This document shows, piece after piece, positions 34,721 through 44,320 of a stretch of DNA of 64,000 nt. The notes beneath the pieces are model-generated. The model was not told where the DNA came from and ran no database searches. It saw only the letters and a program-made list of their open reading frames with translations. The stretch is from the NCBI GenBank assembly GCA_021927905.1, contig BLLK01000022.1, positions 3,224,001-3,288,000 of the forward strand, given 5' to 3'. The position numbers were made by a program, and so were the translations under genes. The stretch is from Chaetoceros tenuissimus. Lineage: Eukaryota; Bacillariophyta; Thalassiosirophyceae; Chaetocerotales; Chaetocerotaceae. How positions within the stretch are numbered: the first letter of the stretch is position 1; every line of letters starts with the position of its first letter.

Positions 34721-34906
34721 AATGTGACTTTATTTGGACAATGAGCAATGAGCAGGGAATGAATCTATTTTACAACTTAGATTCAATTAGGTAGTAAACG
34801 TAGAATTCATTTGCAGTTCCCTTTTATTTTATTAGAGGTCTTCCCTAACTATCTATGTCCCCTTCAATATCAGTCATTCGTGACACTCGCAAGTTGAACA
34901 GCATTA

Positions 34907-37900
34907 TCAACCTTCCTCTAACTTCTTTGTCATTTGTTGAAGTTTTTCTTCAAGATATTTGATTCTATTATTCTTTTGCTGGAACTTTGCAGCTATCTTT
35001 TGAAGTTTGTCATCATGCGAGAGAGTGCGAACCAGATTCTCGAGAAATTTGATTCTGCTATTCTTTTCTTCTAGTTGTTTGTCTAAATGACTGCTTGTTG
35101 CCAGTGCAGCGATGTTTCCGTGATGTTCTTCTTCTGTATTTAGCCTAGACTCGAGATGTTGGATTCTTTCATTCTTTTCACGAAGCTTAGCTGAAGGAGT
35201 CATACCACAAGCAGAAGGAGTGTGGATTGAATTTTCCACAGTCTTGATTCCATTTGACTTTTCTTCTAGCTGTGTCTCTAGATTCTCACTCGCCCTACTG
35301 TCATGTTGAACTTGACCCTTGACAGTATCGCCTTGCGCTTTCACTTCAATATTTTCATTCATCACATTTTGCTCGTGCTCTGCCTGAACCTGTGACTGTT
35401 CTTTTTCTTGCATAAATGCCTCTTTGGACATTTCTGTAGCATCGGTTGTTTCATTTTTCTCTGCAACTGTAGTGTGATTATCATCGGCAGCAACGGCGTC
35501 ATTATTTGATAGCTCATCAACATTCTTATTAGCTATTGTTGAGGTAATATTTGCATCGATTATTTCATACTTCTCTCCGAATTTTGTCTGATGATTATCA
35601 GCAACAAAAGCATCATTTGAGATCTCATCAACAATTTGTTTAGCTGTTGTCGAGGCGCTATTGGCATTCGCTTTAGCTCTCTCGATATCAAGTAAACGCA
35701 AAAGTTTACCAAATACTTCATCTCTTCTCAATGCACGACGCGATGTTACCCGACCTCTACAAATTGGGCACTCTCTTCGATACTCCAAGGCTTCTTCGAT
35801 GCATCCTTTACAGAACCTATGACAGCATTCTGGAACTATATGTGGGTCGCTGAGCTTCTCTAGGCAAATCGGGCAGGAAGTATCGTCAATATCTGGAGTA
35901 GCAATGTCATCAGAGACAGAACTTTTCTTGCTGTTGATTACCTCTTCCTTCTCTGTTTTGTCTTCAACATCTTGACATGCATTATATGAGGGCATGTCTT
36001 CACTTTTTAATGATTTTGTCTCATCATTCAATGTTCTAGTAAAGTGTTTTCTAACCTGTGTCCATGTTCTAGTTCGGACATGTGAAGCAATCTTCTTCCA
36101 TTCTCCTTTACCATATAGTCCCAAGCCTTCGATGAATAGACATTGCTCCTCATCGGTCCACTTTCCTGTTTTTGTGATTTGTGTTTTTGAGAAATATTCA
36201 CCGGCATGATAATTGACTTGCCTATTTGATCTTGTTTGTACATGTGAAGCAATCTTCTTCCATTCTCCTGTACCATATAGCTCCAAGCCTTCCAAGAAAA
36301 GACGATGCTCCTCCTCTGTCCACTTTCCTTTGTTCAGCATATCAGAGTCTGTTTCGTTAGGAGAAAACAAATTAGTTTCACCACGACCATCAATCACATT
36401 CTGCACACCACATTCAAGTCCTGTATTTTTTTCTGGGGTGACAATGCTTTGCTCGTCACTTTTCTGTTTGATTGATAACTTTGTTATTCTCCTCTTAGAA
36501 GTCGTACTTTTAGAATCTCCTACTTGATCTATGCTTCTCTTTGCATTTCTCGAAGTTACATTGATGAGATTATGGTTAGGCTTCTTCACCAACTTTATAG
36601 AATGCTTATCACTGTTACCAACCATCTTTTGTGATTCTCCGTTCATTTCTTCTTCTTCGAAATATTCCTTGGCGTGGAAAGATACTTGCTCTTTGTTCTT
36701 CGTTTCTACATGGGTCGCTATCTCTACCCAACGTCCTCTACCATATTGTTCGAGACCCTCTAAAAAGAGTTGATGTTCCTTGGTAGTCCAATAGCAGTCA
36801 ATCTTCTTCAAATAGCGGTAGGCATGGCCATTGACTTGCACTCTAGTCCTTGTCTCCACGTGAGATGCAACATCTTTCCATGATCTGCCATGTCGTTCCA
36901 ATCCTTCCAAAAACCGATCATGTTCTTCAGCAGACCACTCTCTTGCACTTTTCTTGACAGAATCTTCTACACTACTATCCTTCTTTTCAGATTTTGTATT
37001 CATTTCTTCTTCTTCGAAATATTCCTTGGCATGGAATGATACTTGCTTATTATCTTTCGTTTCTACATGGGTCGCTATCTCTACCCAACGTCCTCTACCA
37101 TATTGGTCCAGACCTTCTAAAAAGAGTTGATGTTCCGTGGTAGTCCAATAGCAATCGATCTTCTTCAAATGCGCTTTGGCATGGTTACTGACTTGAACAG
37201 CAGTCCTTGTTTTCACGTGAGATGCAACATCTTTCCACGATCTGCCATATCGTTCCAGTCCTTCTAGAAAGAGACAGTGTTCTCCAACAGACCACTCTCC
37301 AGTATTCGTCTTGATGTCATCTTTCAATGTTATCTTGGATTTAGAGATTGTGATAGGCTTTCCTTTACGTTGCTTTGACATTTTGGAAATTACTGGAGTG
37401 TTTTTGTTATGAGATTTTTTCGATGTGCTCGTGCTCGTTCCTCTTGGCTTGTCATCACCAATAATTTTGTCATTGGTATTATGAGATGTGCCCGTGCCGC
37501 TTAACTTGTCATTACCACTCATATCCTCACCGCAAACCCACATATGAAAAGGCCAGTCAGTATGCTGACATGCTAAAGAACAATAGTGTACATTGCGACA
37601 GCCAGTGCACTTCATGAGATTATTAGTGTTGCCGTTGCAAAATTTATTACTACAAACATTTGATTTCGAAGCTTGTCCCCTCAATCCTAATAAAGAATCC
37701 CTACAAAAATTTGAGTGAAACCAAATACCAGCATCAAATCCAAAGCGAGATAAATCTTGACAGAAACCATATTTATATAGCTCTCTTTGAAACTGATTCA
37801 TATCAAAGTATTTCCCGAAATAAAGAGGTAACGCGACTTTTACACATGCACGGTTGAAAACAACAAACGATCGACCATGAGGTACCCATGCTATGATTTT

Positions 37901-38257
37901 GTCCAGAGACTTATCATCCAGCATTTTTCTTAGTCTAAATATAAAAGGTTCTTCTTTCTGAAATGAATGGAAGTGGCGCTCAACCTCTTCCGCATTTCGC
38001 GACTTGACATAAGCTGCAATTTGTTTCCAATCCATGCCATATTTTTCTAGGCCTTCTAGAAATGCAGAGTGCTCTTTCTCAGTCCACGGTCCTTTACTTT
38101 TAGCCATGACAACTTCATCTGACGGTTGTTTGTCATTACTTTTATCATTGCTCTTTACACTACTTTTCTTCTCCTCTTCCGATAAAGATTTGTCAACAGA
38201 AGTTGCACATCCACTTTCAGACGTGCACGTCTCACTCTTCTGATCCAAAACGTTCAT
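34907..38257 (-). CDS. Array gene G: SANT-HSF-MYND-SANT6-RING-coiled coil protein
   Basis: Intact frame of 1116 codons. Leader, SANT (KGPWTEKEHSAFLEGL), HSF-like domain (SFVVFNRACVKVALPLYFGK), one MYND (CTGCRNVHYCSLACQHTDW), two SANT pairs, then two further single SANT modules (GKWTEEEHRLFLEGL, GKWTDEEQCLFIEGL), making seven in all. RING from residue 795 (CPICLEKLSDPHIVPECC), all ligands present. The coiled coil is short, about 100 residues, after a long low-complexity linker. The extra single SANTs are of the same type as the unpaired one in gene C. Together with A and B one of the three undamaged long members. Confidence 0.85.
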   Translation of the reverse strand: MNVLDQKSETCTSESGCATSVDKSLSEEEKKSSVKSNDKSNDKQPSDEVVMAKSKGPWTEKEHSAFLEGLEKYGMDWKQIAAYVKSRNAEEVERHFHSFQKEEPFIFRLRKMLDDKSLDKIIAWVPHGRSFVVFNRACVKVALPLYFGKYFDMNQFQRELYKYGFCQDLSRFGFDAGIWFHSNFCRDSLLGLRGQASKSNVCSNKFCNGNTNNLMKCTGCRNVHYCSLACQHTDWPFHMWVCGEDMSGNDKLSGTGTSHNTNDKIIGDDKPRGTSTSTSKKSHNKNTPVISKMSKQRKGKPITISKSKITLKDDIKTNTGEWSVGEHCLFLEGLERYGRSWKDVASHVKTRTAVQVSNHAKAHLKKIDCYWTTTEHQLFLEGLDQYGRGRWVEIATHVETKDNKQVSFHAKEYFEEEEMNTKSEKKDSSVEDSVKKSAREWSAEEHDRFLEGLERHGRSWKDVASHVETRTRVQVNGHAYRYLKKIDCYWTTKEHQLFLEGLEQYGRGRWVEIATHVETKNKEQVSFHAKEYFEEEEMNGESQKMVGNSDKHSIKLVKKPNHNLINVTSRNAKRSIDQVGDSKSTTSKRRITKLSIKQKSDEQSIVTPEKNTGLECGVQNVIDGRGETNLFSPNETDSDMLNKGKWTEEEHRLFLEGLELYGTGEWKKIASHVQTRSNRQVNYHAGEYFSKTQITKTGKWTDEEQCLFIEGLGLYGKGEWKKIASHVRTRTWTQVRKHFTRTLNDETKSLKSEDMPSYNACQDVEDKTEKEEVINSKKSSVSDDIATPDIDDTSCPICLEKLSDPHIVPECCHRFCKGCIEEALEYRRECPICRGRVTSRRALRRDEVFGKLLRLLDIERAKANANSASTTAKQIVDEISNDAFVADNHQTKFGEKYEIIDANITSTIANKNVDELSNNDAVAADDNHTTVAEKNETTDATEMSKEAFMQEKEQSQVQAEHEQNVMNENIEVKAQGDTVKGQVQHDSRASENLETQLEEKSNGIKTVENSIHTPSACGMTPSAKLREKNERIQHLESRLNTEEEHHGNIAALATSSHLDKQLEEKNSRIKFLENLVRTLSHDDKLQKIAAKFQQKNNRIKYLEEKLQQMTKKLEEG

Positions 38258-38415
38258 TTCCTTTGATTTCTTGATTCTCTCGAATACCTTCTTTTGGAAA
38301 GAAGCTCAATGTATGTATGAATGAAGGAAGATATCTTTAATAGCTAGAAGGATGAGAGAAAGATGCGTGAAAAATGAAGATCCTCGGAGTTGCGTTTTGC
38401 CAAACAAGCTAGCAT

Positions 38416-38459
38416 CAAAATAGCTTGAATAGGCCTGTGTCATCAACTAAAAAGACTCA
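38416..38459 (-). promoter_or_regulatory. Array upstream element of gene G
   Basis: AATAGCTTGAATAGGCCT and ATCAACTAAAAAGACT, 160-200 bp before the G start; class-1 block present just beyond. Confidence 0.7.
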
Positions 38460-38737
38460 ATTATGACATTATTGGGACAAGGAGCAAGTTCAACGCGCAA
38501 TAATCCTTTTATATTTTGAATCTGGTGTATCAATCACAACCTTCCTGTATGTCGATTTCGGAATGAATGTAATAAAAAGCAAAAAAGATTTAGAATCGAT
38601 TCAGAAGCGATAGCTTGGATTCAGTAAGCAAGGTAGTAAAAGCAGACTTCATTTACACAGAATCTTTTGTTCCGTTTTATTTTATTAGAAATCTCCCCTA
38701 AATATTCATTTCCCCTTCAAAACCGATTATTCGTGAC

Positions 38738-39068
38738 ACTTTCGCAAGTTAGGCAGCGTTATTTACCTTCTTCTAACTTCTTCGTCAATTGTTGCAGTTT
38801 TTCTTCAAGATCTTTGATTCTATCATTCTTTTGCTGGAACTTCGCAGCTATCTTTTGCAATATTTTCTTAGACAAAAAGCTTAAAGTAGATGAATAGATG
38901 GATGAAGGTGTACGTCTGATAGCTCAAGATACTTTATGAATGAAAGAATAATCGGTAGAGTTGAAGAAGAATGAGAGTAATCACTGAGGAAACATACTTA
39001 CTGAAATAAACGGCTGACATCATGTCAAAATAGCTGAAAAAGGCCTTTGTCATCAACTAAAAAGACTC
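38738..39068 (-). pseudogene. Relic array gene: promoter joined directly to a coiled-coil tail
   Basis: At about 38767-38870 the minus strand encodes the last 35 or so residues of a family coiled coil (AAKFQQKNDRIKDLEEKLQQ). Immediately beyond, without any SANT, HSF or RING coding, comes the 5' leader sequence of an array gene (AGTAGATGAATAGATGGATG) and then the upstream element at 39026-39068. A deletion has removed the entire body. Promoter and leader match gene A most closely. Confidence 0.7.
39026..39068 (-). promoter_or_regulatory. Array upstream element of the relic
   Basis: AATAGCTGAAAAAGGCCT and ATCAACTAAAAAGACT; flank ACTTACTGAAATAAACGG as in gene A. Confidence 0.7.
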
Positions 39069-39417
39069 CTACGGGACATTTTGGAGAGGTCATTGGATCA
39101 ATCACGCAAAATGTAAATGGGAGATCATTGGTACAAAAAGCTCAGTTCCTAGTTTACGTTTTTTATTTTTATTGTGATATTATGCATGTATTATATACAT
39201 TCCCCTTTAACGTTCATTGAACTATGAGTAGTCCAACGAAAATCGGTCAAGTTCCCTCCTTTACTTTTCACCATTCTTGATGAATTCACAATTGAACAGA
39301 GGTGCTTGCTTTCCTTAAGCTTCTTCAAGAAGGTATAGAACAGTTGCAGTCATTTCTTACAGTTTTCATCATTGGAAACAATGGGCTGAACATGAGTTGA
39401 TCCTTGATAGCATTGCC

Positions 39418-42400
39418 TTACCATTTTGCTTCAGTATTTGCATTCATTACATTTTCATCATCCTTTGTCTGAACGCGAGTCTCTTCTTTCTCTTTCACAC
39501 AGGCCTCCTGGGTAGGTTTTGTAACATCGATCGCCTCTAGTGGAGTCTCAAACGATATTTCAACTTCCGCCATCGGCTCCTCATCACATGATCCTATAGC
39601 TGGATGTATAGGGGCAGCACTCATTGTTTCGTCAGCTTCCTGCTTATTCTGAGACATTGTTTTTATCATGTTTACAGCTTTCTCCATTTCGCCTCGCATA
39701 GCCGCCAATTGGCCTTTCAAGGACGTCACTTCATTTTTCAGTGCGTTCACTACATCTTGATCCGCCCCTTGAGAATTGTCGACCTTTTTTATTTCGCACA
39801 AAAGATCTGGTCTCCCTCTCAAGAAAAACTCATGACGGAATCTACAATACTTTGATTCAGGCCCTTCTTCACCTATGCTTATCTTGATTGGTTCATTTTT
39901 GATTTTTCTAAAGCCGTAGACATTGAGTTGCCTTACAAATGATTTGAAGTTGTTATGCTTGAAGAATTGGGGAATAATATTTTTCGCAAAGGTATCGGGA
40001 TCTTTAACGGCAAAAGAATCTCCACTATCCGACCAAGATGCAATAGTAGGGTCGCATGAATCGATCATGTGGTAAGTCTTCTGTAGGAAAATAGGGATGC
40101 CAAGAGTCTTCTTCTTTGATGACTCCTTGATTTCTTGTGCATGATTCACATTTGCCTTTTTTCCAGTAGAGCGCTTGATCTTTGACAATAGATGAATTTT
40201 CCCCTTTCTAAAGTTTTGATTGTGAAAGCGCACATGATCTACACGAATGGTTTTCAGTGACACTTTACTAAAACCATAAAAGTTTAGCTGACGAGAAAAC
40301 GAACTAAAATTGTTATGATTGAAATATTTCGGAATCTCAACCTTTGCAAATTGAGCAGTGTCCTTGACAGTAAACGTTTCCCCATTATCACTCCAATCCG
40401 CAAGTTGATCTGAACATGTAGAAATGAGCTGATATGTCTTGATCAAAAATAGAGGCACTCCAGAAGTCTCTAGTGCAGCAAGTTCTTGCTCAGGAGTCTT
40501 TGGTTTGCTGTGTATACTTCCCCTTTTTGTTTCATTCTCAGCCGCCTGTCCAGGCATGTCATTTGTATCAAAGACAAGTGGGAGATCAATAGTTTTTTCT
40601 TCTTCTATTACTTCGACTTTTTGCTTCCTAGATTCAAGAAGTTGGATTCTAACATTCTTTTCTTGAAGCTGTGACTGTAGATCTTTGACTGCTGCAGCCA
40701 TACTTTCAAGTTTGTGTACATCAGAATGAGTTCGAATTTCTTCTAGGATACGAATTTCAGCATTCTTTTCTTCTACCTCTTTCTCTAAATACTCGATTGC
40801 CTTAGTAATATGTTCAAGCCTTTCTTCATCTGCTTTTTGCTTCGACTCAAGTTTTTGGATTTTATCATTCTTTTCCTGAAGCTGTGATTGCTTTTCCTGA
40901 AGCTGTGATTGTAGATCTCTGACTGCTGTAGCCATACTTTCAATTTCGTGTTCATCTCCAAGGGTCCGAGCTAGTTCTTCAAGGACTTCAATTCTGGCGT
41001 TCTTTTCTTCTACCTGAGTCTCTAGATGCTCACTTGACTTGCTCAAACATTGAATTTTTTCTTTGTCTGCTTTTTCCCTCGACTCGAGATAATGGATTCT
41101 TTCATTCTTTTCGTCTAGAAGTGCTTGCAAATCCCCAAAAGTTTTCTCTAAATGCTCAACATGTTCAAGCCTTTCTTCCTCAGTTTTTTCCCTCGACTCG
41201 AGATGTTGGATTCTTTCATTCTTTTCGTCTAGAAGTGCTTGTAGATCCTCAAAAGTTTTCTCTAAATGCTTAACATGTTCAAGCCTCTCTTCGTCTGTTT
41301 TTTCCCTCGACTCGAGATGTTGGATTCTTTCATTCTTTTCCTGAAGCTGTGATTGTACCTCTCTCAGCTCTGCAGCCATACTTTCAATATTGTGTTTGTC
41401 ATAAAGAGTGCGAGATAATTTCCACAGAGCGTTACTTCTGGTTTTCTCTTCTTCTAGCTGAGTCTCTAGATGTTTATTTGCCTCACTCACAAATTGACGT
41501 TTATCTTCGTCTACTTTCCCCTTGGATTCAAGATATTGGATTCTATGATCATTTTCATGAAGCTGTGATTTTAGATCATAGATTACATAATCGTTTTCCT
41601 GGAGATGTGATTGTAAATCATAGATTACATAATCGTTTTCCTGGAGATGTGATTGTAGATCATAAATTCTATCATCATTTTCATGAAGCTGTACTTGTAG
41701 ATCATAGATTGTTTGATTCTTTTGTTGAAGCTGTGTTTGTAAATCTTTGACCTCGTTAGCAATACTTTCAAGTTTACCTTTGTTTCTATCAAATAGAGTT
41801 TGAACCAAATTCTCGAAAGATTCAATTTTGCTATTCTTTTCTTTTAGCTCTTTCTCCAAACGCTGAAACGCTCTATGTACATTTTCAAGTCTTTTTTCAT
41901 CTTCTTTTTGCCTCGACTCGATATGCTGGATTCTATAATTCTTTTCCTGAAGCTTTGCTGAAGCAGCCATATTATTAACCTTGTATTCTTCAGAAAGACG
42001 CAGAAGATTACCAAATACTTCATCTCTTCTCAATGCACGACGCGACGTCACCCGACCTCTGCATATTGGGCACTCTTTTCGATACTCCAAGGCCTCTTCG
42101 ATGCAACCTTTGCAGAATCTATGGCAGCATTCTGGAACTATATGCGGATCATTGAACATCTCCAAACAGATTGGACAAGAGATTTCATATACATCCGCAT
42201 CGACTGCTGAGTCACTACAAGTAGTTTCATGCCCATTTTGAAGTTCATTTGTCTTTTGATGAAATGGCTTCAGACTGAATATAACGTTCTGCATTTGTTC
42301 TTGGTCCGCATGCTTTTCTGGTGTGACAATACTTTGCTCAATATGCTTTTGTCTCATTGATTCCATTGATTTTCTCTTCTTAGAACTTTGAGTTATCGTA

Positions 42401-43941
42401 TCTTCTTGATCTCTACTTCGTTTTGCATTACTTCCATCACCAGTGAAAAGAATTCGATTTGGCTCGTATAGAAACTCCCTAGCCGCTGGAGAATCTTTTT
42501 CGCTACCATCCACGTTCTTTTGAGGTTTCCCTTTCGATTCTATTTCTTCGAAATATTCCTTGGCATGGAAAGAAACTTCCAGATTGTTCTTCGTTTCTAC
42601 ATGGGATGCTATCTCTTCCCAATGTCCTCTACCATAATTTTCTAGACCTTCTAAAAAGAGTTGATGTTCTTTGGTAGTCCAATAGCTGTTAAGCTTCTTC
42701 AAAAAGTTCCAAAAATGATTACGAACTTGCTCTACTGTTCTCGTTTTCACATGAGATGCAATATCTTCCCATAGTATTCCAAATCGATCTAATCCTTCCA
42801 GAAAGTGCCGATGTTCATCAGTAGACCATTCGCCGTAATTAATATTCTTATCCTCTTTCAATGGTTTCTGAGTATTAGACGTTGAGATAGCCTTCGCTTT
42901 AGTTTGGTTGGATTCTTCGGGAATTACTTGAGTGTTATGATCAAAACTATTACCTTCTGTGCTCGTGTCCATGCCAGCGCAACGCATTAGATTGTCTGTA
43001 TTCTTGCAAAGTGAATTATTAAATACTCTTGACTGCAAAGCTTGTCCCTTCAATTCTTCACTGGATGATTTTCCCTTATCTATATTGGTATCTTCTTTTG
43101 ATGGTTTCTGGGTCTCCGCAGTGGCACTAGCCTTTACTTCACTTTGACTTGTTTCTTCGGGAACTGCTTTGGTCAATACTCCGATCTTATTTGATTCGCT
43201 CGCGGACTTTTCATTATCACTCATATCTATACCACAAACCCACATATGAGCACTCCAATCCAATTGTTGACATTCTTCAGAACAATAGTGCACACACCTG
43301 CAACCAGTGCATCGCATGGGATTATCAGACTTTTTGCAACAATTATTACAACACTTAATCGATGTCGAAAATTGTCTCTTCATTTCCAATGGAGAATCCC
43401 TCAAAAATTGCGGGTGAAACCAAACACCAAAAGCAAATCCGCTGTGAGAGAAGTCTTGACGGAAACCATATGCATATAGCTCTTCTTGAAAATGACTCAT
43501 GTCACGAAAATATGCCCCGAAATAAAGAGGTAAGGCTACTCTTATAAATGCACGGTTGAAAACCTCAAACGATCGACCATGAGCCTGCCATGCTATAATT
43601 TTGTCCAAAGACTTGTCATCGAGCATTTTTCTTAGTCTAAATAAAAATGGTTCTTCTTGCTGAAATGAATGAAAATGATGCATAACTTCTTCAGCAGTTC
43701 GTGATTTTACTAGGACTGCTATCTGTATCCAATCTAAGCCATATCTATAGAGACCGTCTAGAAAAGCACTGTGCTCTTTGGAAGACCAAGGGCCCTTGCT
43801 CTCGCTTGAATTATCATGACCTAATGCTTTTCTTATACTGCCAAGAATGTTCTTCGCACTTTGCTTCTTCTCTTCCGATGAAGATTTGTCAGAAGAAGTT
43901 GCACTGCACGTCTCACTCTTCCGCTGCTCCCAAGCGTTCAT
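39418..43941 (-). CDS. Array gene H: SANT-HSF-MYND-SANT2-RING-coiled coil-HSF-HSF protein
   Basis: Largest member, 1507 codons. SANT (KGPWSSKEHSAFLDGL); HSF-like domain; one MYND (CTGCRCVHYCSEECQQLDW) and a truncated second MYND (NNSLCKNTDNLMRCAG, then unrelated sequence); one SANT pair; RING from residue 589 (CPICLEMFNDPHIVPECC) with all ligands; coiled coil of about 500 residues; then two different canonical HSF domains in tandem at about 1163-1265 (PLFLIKTYQLISTC, FSSFSRQLNFYGFSK) and 1282-1385 (PIFLQKTYHMIDSC, FKSFVRQLNVYGFRK). The first matches the one beyond the amber in E; the second matches D and F. The frame ends at TAA 39418-39420 where E has a glutamine codon in AKLQGN; homologous sequence continues for about ten more codons. 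Confidence 0.85.
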   Translation of the reverse strand: MNAWEQRKSETCSATSSDKSSSEEKKQSAKNILGSIRKALGHDNSSESKGPWSSKEHSAFLDGLYRYGLDWIQIAVLVKSRTAEEVMHHFHSFQQEEPFLFRLRKMLDDKSLDKIIAWQAHGRSFEVFNRAFIRVALPLYFGAYFRDMSHFQEELYAYGFRQDFSHSGFAFGVWFHPQFLRDSPLEMKRQFSTSIKCCNNCCKKSDNPMRCTGCRCVHYCSEECQQLDWSAHMWVCGIDMSDNEKSASESNKIGVLTKAVPEETSQSEVKASATAETQKPSKEDTNIDKGKSSSEELKGQALQSRVFNNSLCKNTDNLMRCAGMDTSTEGNSFDHNTQVIPEESNQTKAKAISTSNTQKPLKEDKNINYGEWSTDEHRHFLEGLDRFGILWEDIASHVKTRTVEQVRNHFWNFLKKLNSYWTTKEHQLFLEGLENYGRGHWEEIASHVETKNNLEVSFHAKEYFEEIESKGKPQKNVDGSEKDSPAAREFLYEPNRILFTGDGSNAKRSRDQEDTITQSSKKRKSMESMRQKHIEQSIVTPEKHADQEQMQNVIFSLKPFHQKTNELQNGHETTCSDSAVDADVYEISCPICLEMFNDPHIVPECCHRFCKGCIEEALEYRKECPICRGRVTSRRALRRDEVFGNLLRLSEEYKVNNMAASAKLQEKNYRIQHIESRQKEDEKRLENVHRAFQRLEKELKEKNSKIESFENLVQTLFDRNKGKLESIANEVKDLQTQLQQKNQTIYDLQVQLHENDDRIYDLQSHLQENDYVIYDLQSHLQENDYVIYDLKSQLHENDHRIQYLESKGKVDEDKRQFVSEANKHLETQLEEEKTRSNALWKLSRTLYDKHNIESMAAELREVQSQLQEKNERIQHLESREKTDEERLEHVKHLEKTFEDLQALLDEKNERIQHLESREKTEEERLEHVEHLEKTFGDLQALLDEKNERIHYLESREKADKEKIQCLSKSSEHLETQVEEKNARIEVLEELARTLGDEHEIESMATAVRDLQSQLQEKQSQLQEKNDKIQKLESKQKADEERLEHITKAIEYLEKEVEEKNAEIRILEEIRTHSDVHKLESMAAAVKDLQSQLQEKNVRIQLLESRKQKVEVIEEEKTIDLPLVFDTNDMPGQAAENETKRGSIHSKPKTPEQELAALETSGVPLFLIKTYQLISTCSDQLADWSDNGETFTVKDTAQFAKVEIPKYFNHNNFSSFSRQLNFYGFSKVSLKTIRVDHVRFHNQNFRKGKIHLLSKIKRSTGKKANVNHAQEIKESSKKKTLGIPIFLQKTYHMIDSCDPTIASWSDSGDSFAVKDPDTFAKNIIPQFFKHNNFKSFVRQLNVYGFRKIKNEPIKISIGEEGPESKYCRFRHEFFLRGRPDLLCEIKKVDNSQGADQDVVNALKNEVTSLKGQLAAMRGEMEKAVNMIKTMSQNKQEADETMSAAPIHPAIGSCDEEPMAEVEISFETPLEAIDVTKPTQEACVKEKEETRVQTKDDENVMNANTEAKW

Positions 43942-44133
43942 TATGTTGAGTGGCTAACTCTCTTATTACTGACCAATACTCTCTTTGCAAAGTAGCTGAA
44001 TGTCTATCTTCAAATATTAGAATGTATAGTATCTTTAATATTTAAAGTTGCTCCAATCTACATATTTGAGAAGAATGAGAGAAAGAGAAAGAAAATTACT
44101 CGGAGTTGCGTTTTCACAAACAAAAGTGAGCAT

Positions 44134-44177
44134 CAAAATAGCTGGAATAGGCCTCTGTCGTCAACTAAAAAGACTCA
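44134..44177 (-). promoter_or_regulatory. Array upstream element of gene H
   Basis: AATAGCTGGAATAGGCCT and GTCAACTAAAAAGACT, 195-235 bp before the H start. Confidence 0.7.
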
Positions 44178-44320
44178 AATGTGACATTTTAGATAGCTGC
44201 ATTGGACCATCACTTTCAAATGTAAAATGGGAGATCATTGGTAGAAAGGTTCGTTCCCAGTTTCCGTTTTTATTTTATCTGATATTTTACATGTATTAAA
44301 TGTATCCCCTCAACTATCTA

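Noticed and set aside
17128-39420. Reassignment of stop codons in this organism
   Set aside because: TAG, TAA and TGA all end intact genes here (for example TAG at the Mpv17 gene, TGA at gene G), so stops in the array are more likely mutations or local read-through.
8183-43950. Many 60-130-codon plus-strand frames inside the array
   Set aside because: They are antisense shadows of the coiled-coil, SANT and RING coding sequence: they recur wherever the same minus-strand module occurs and carry no independent features.
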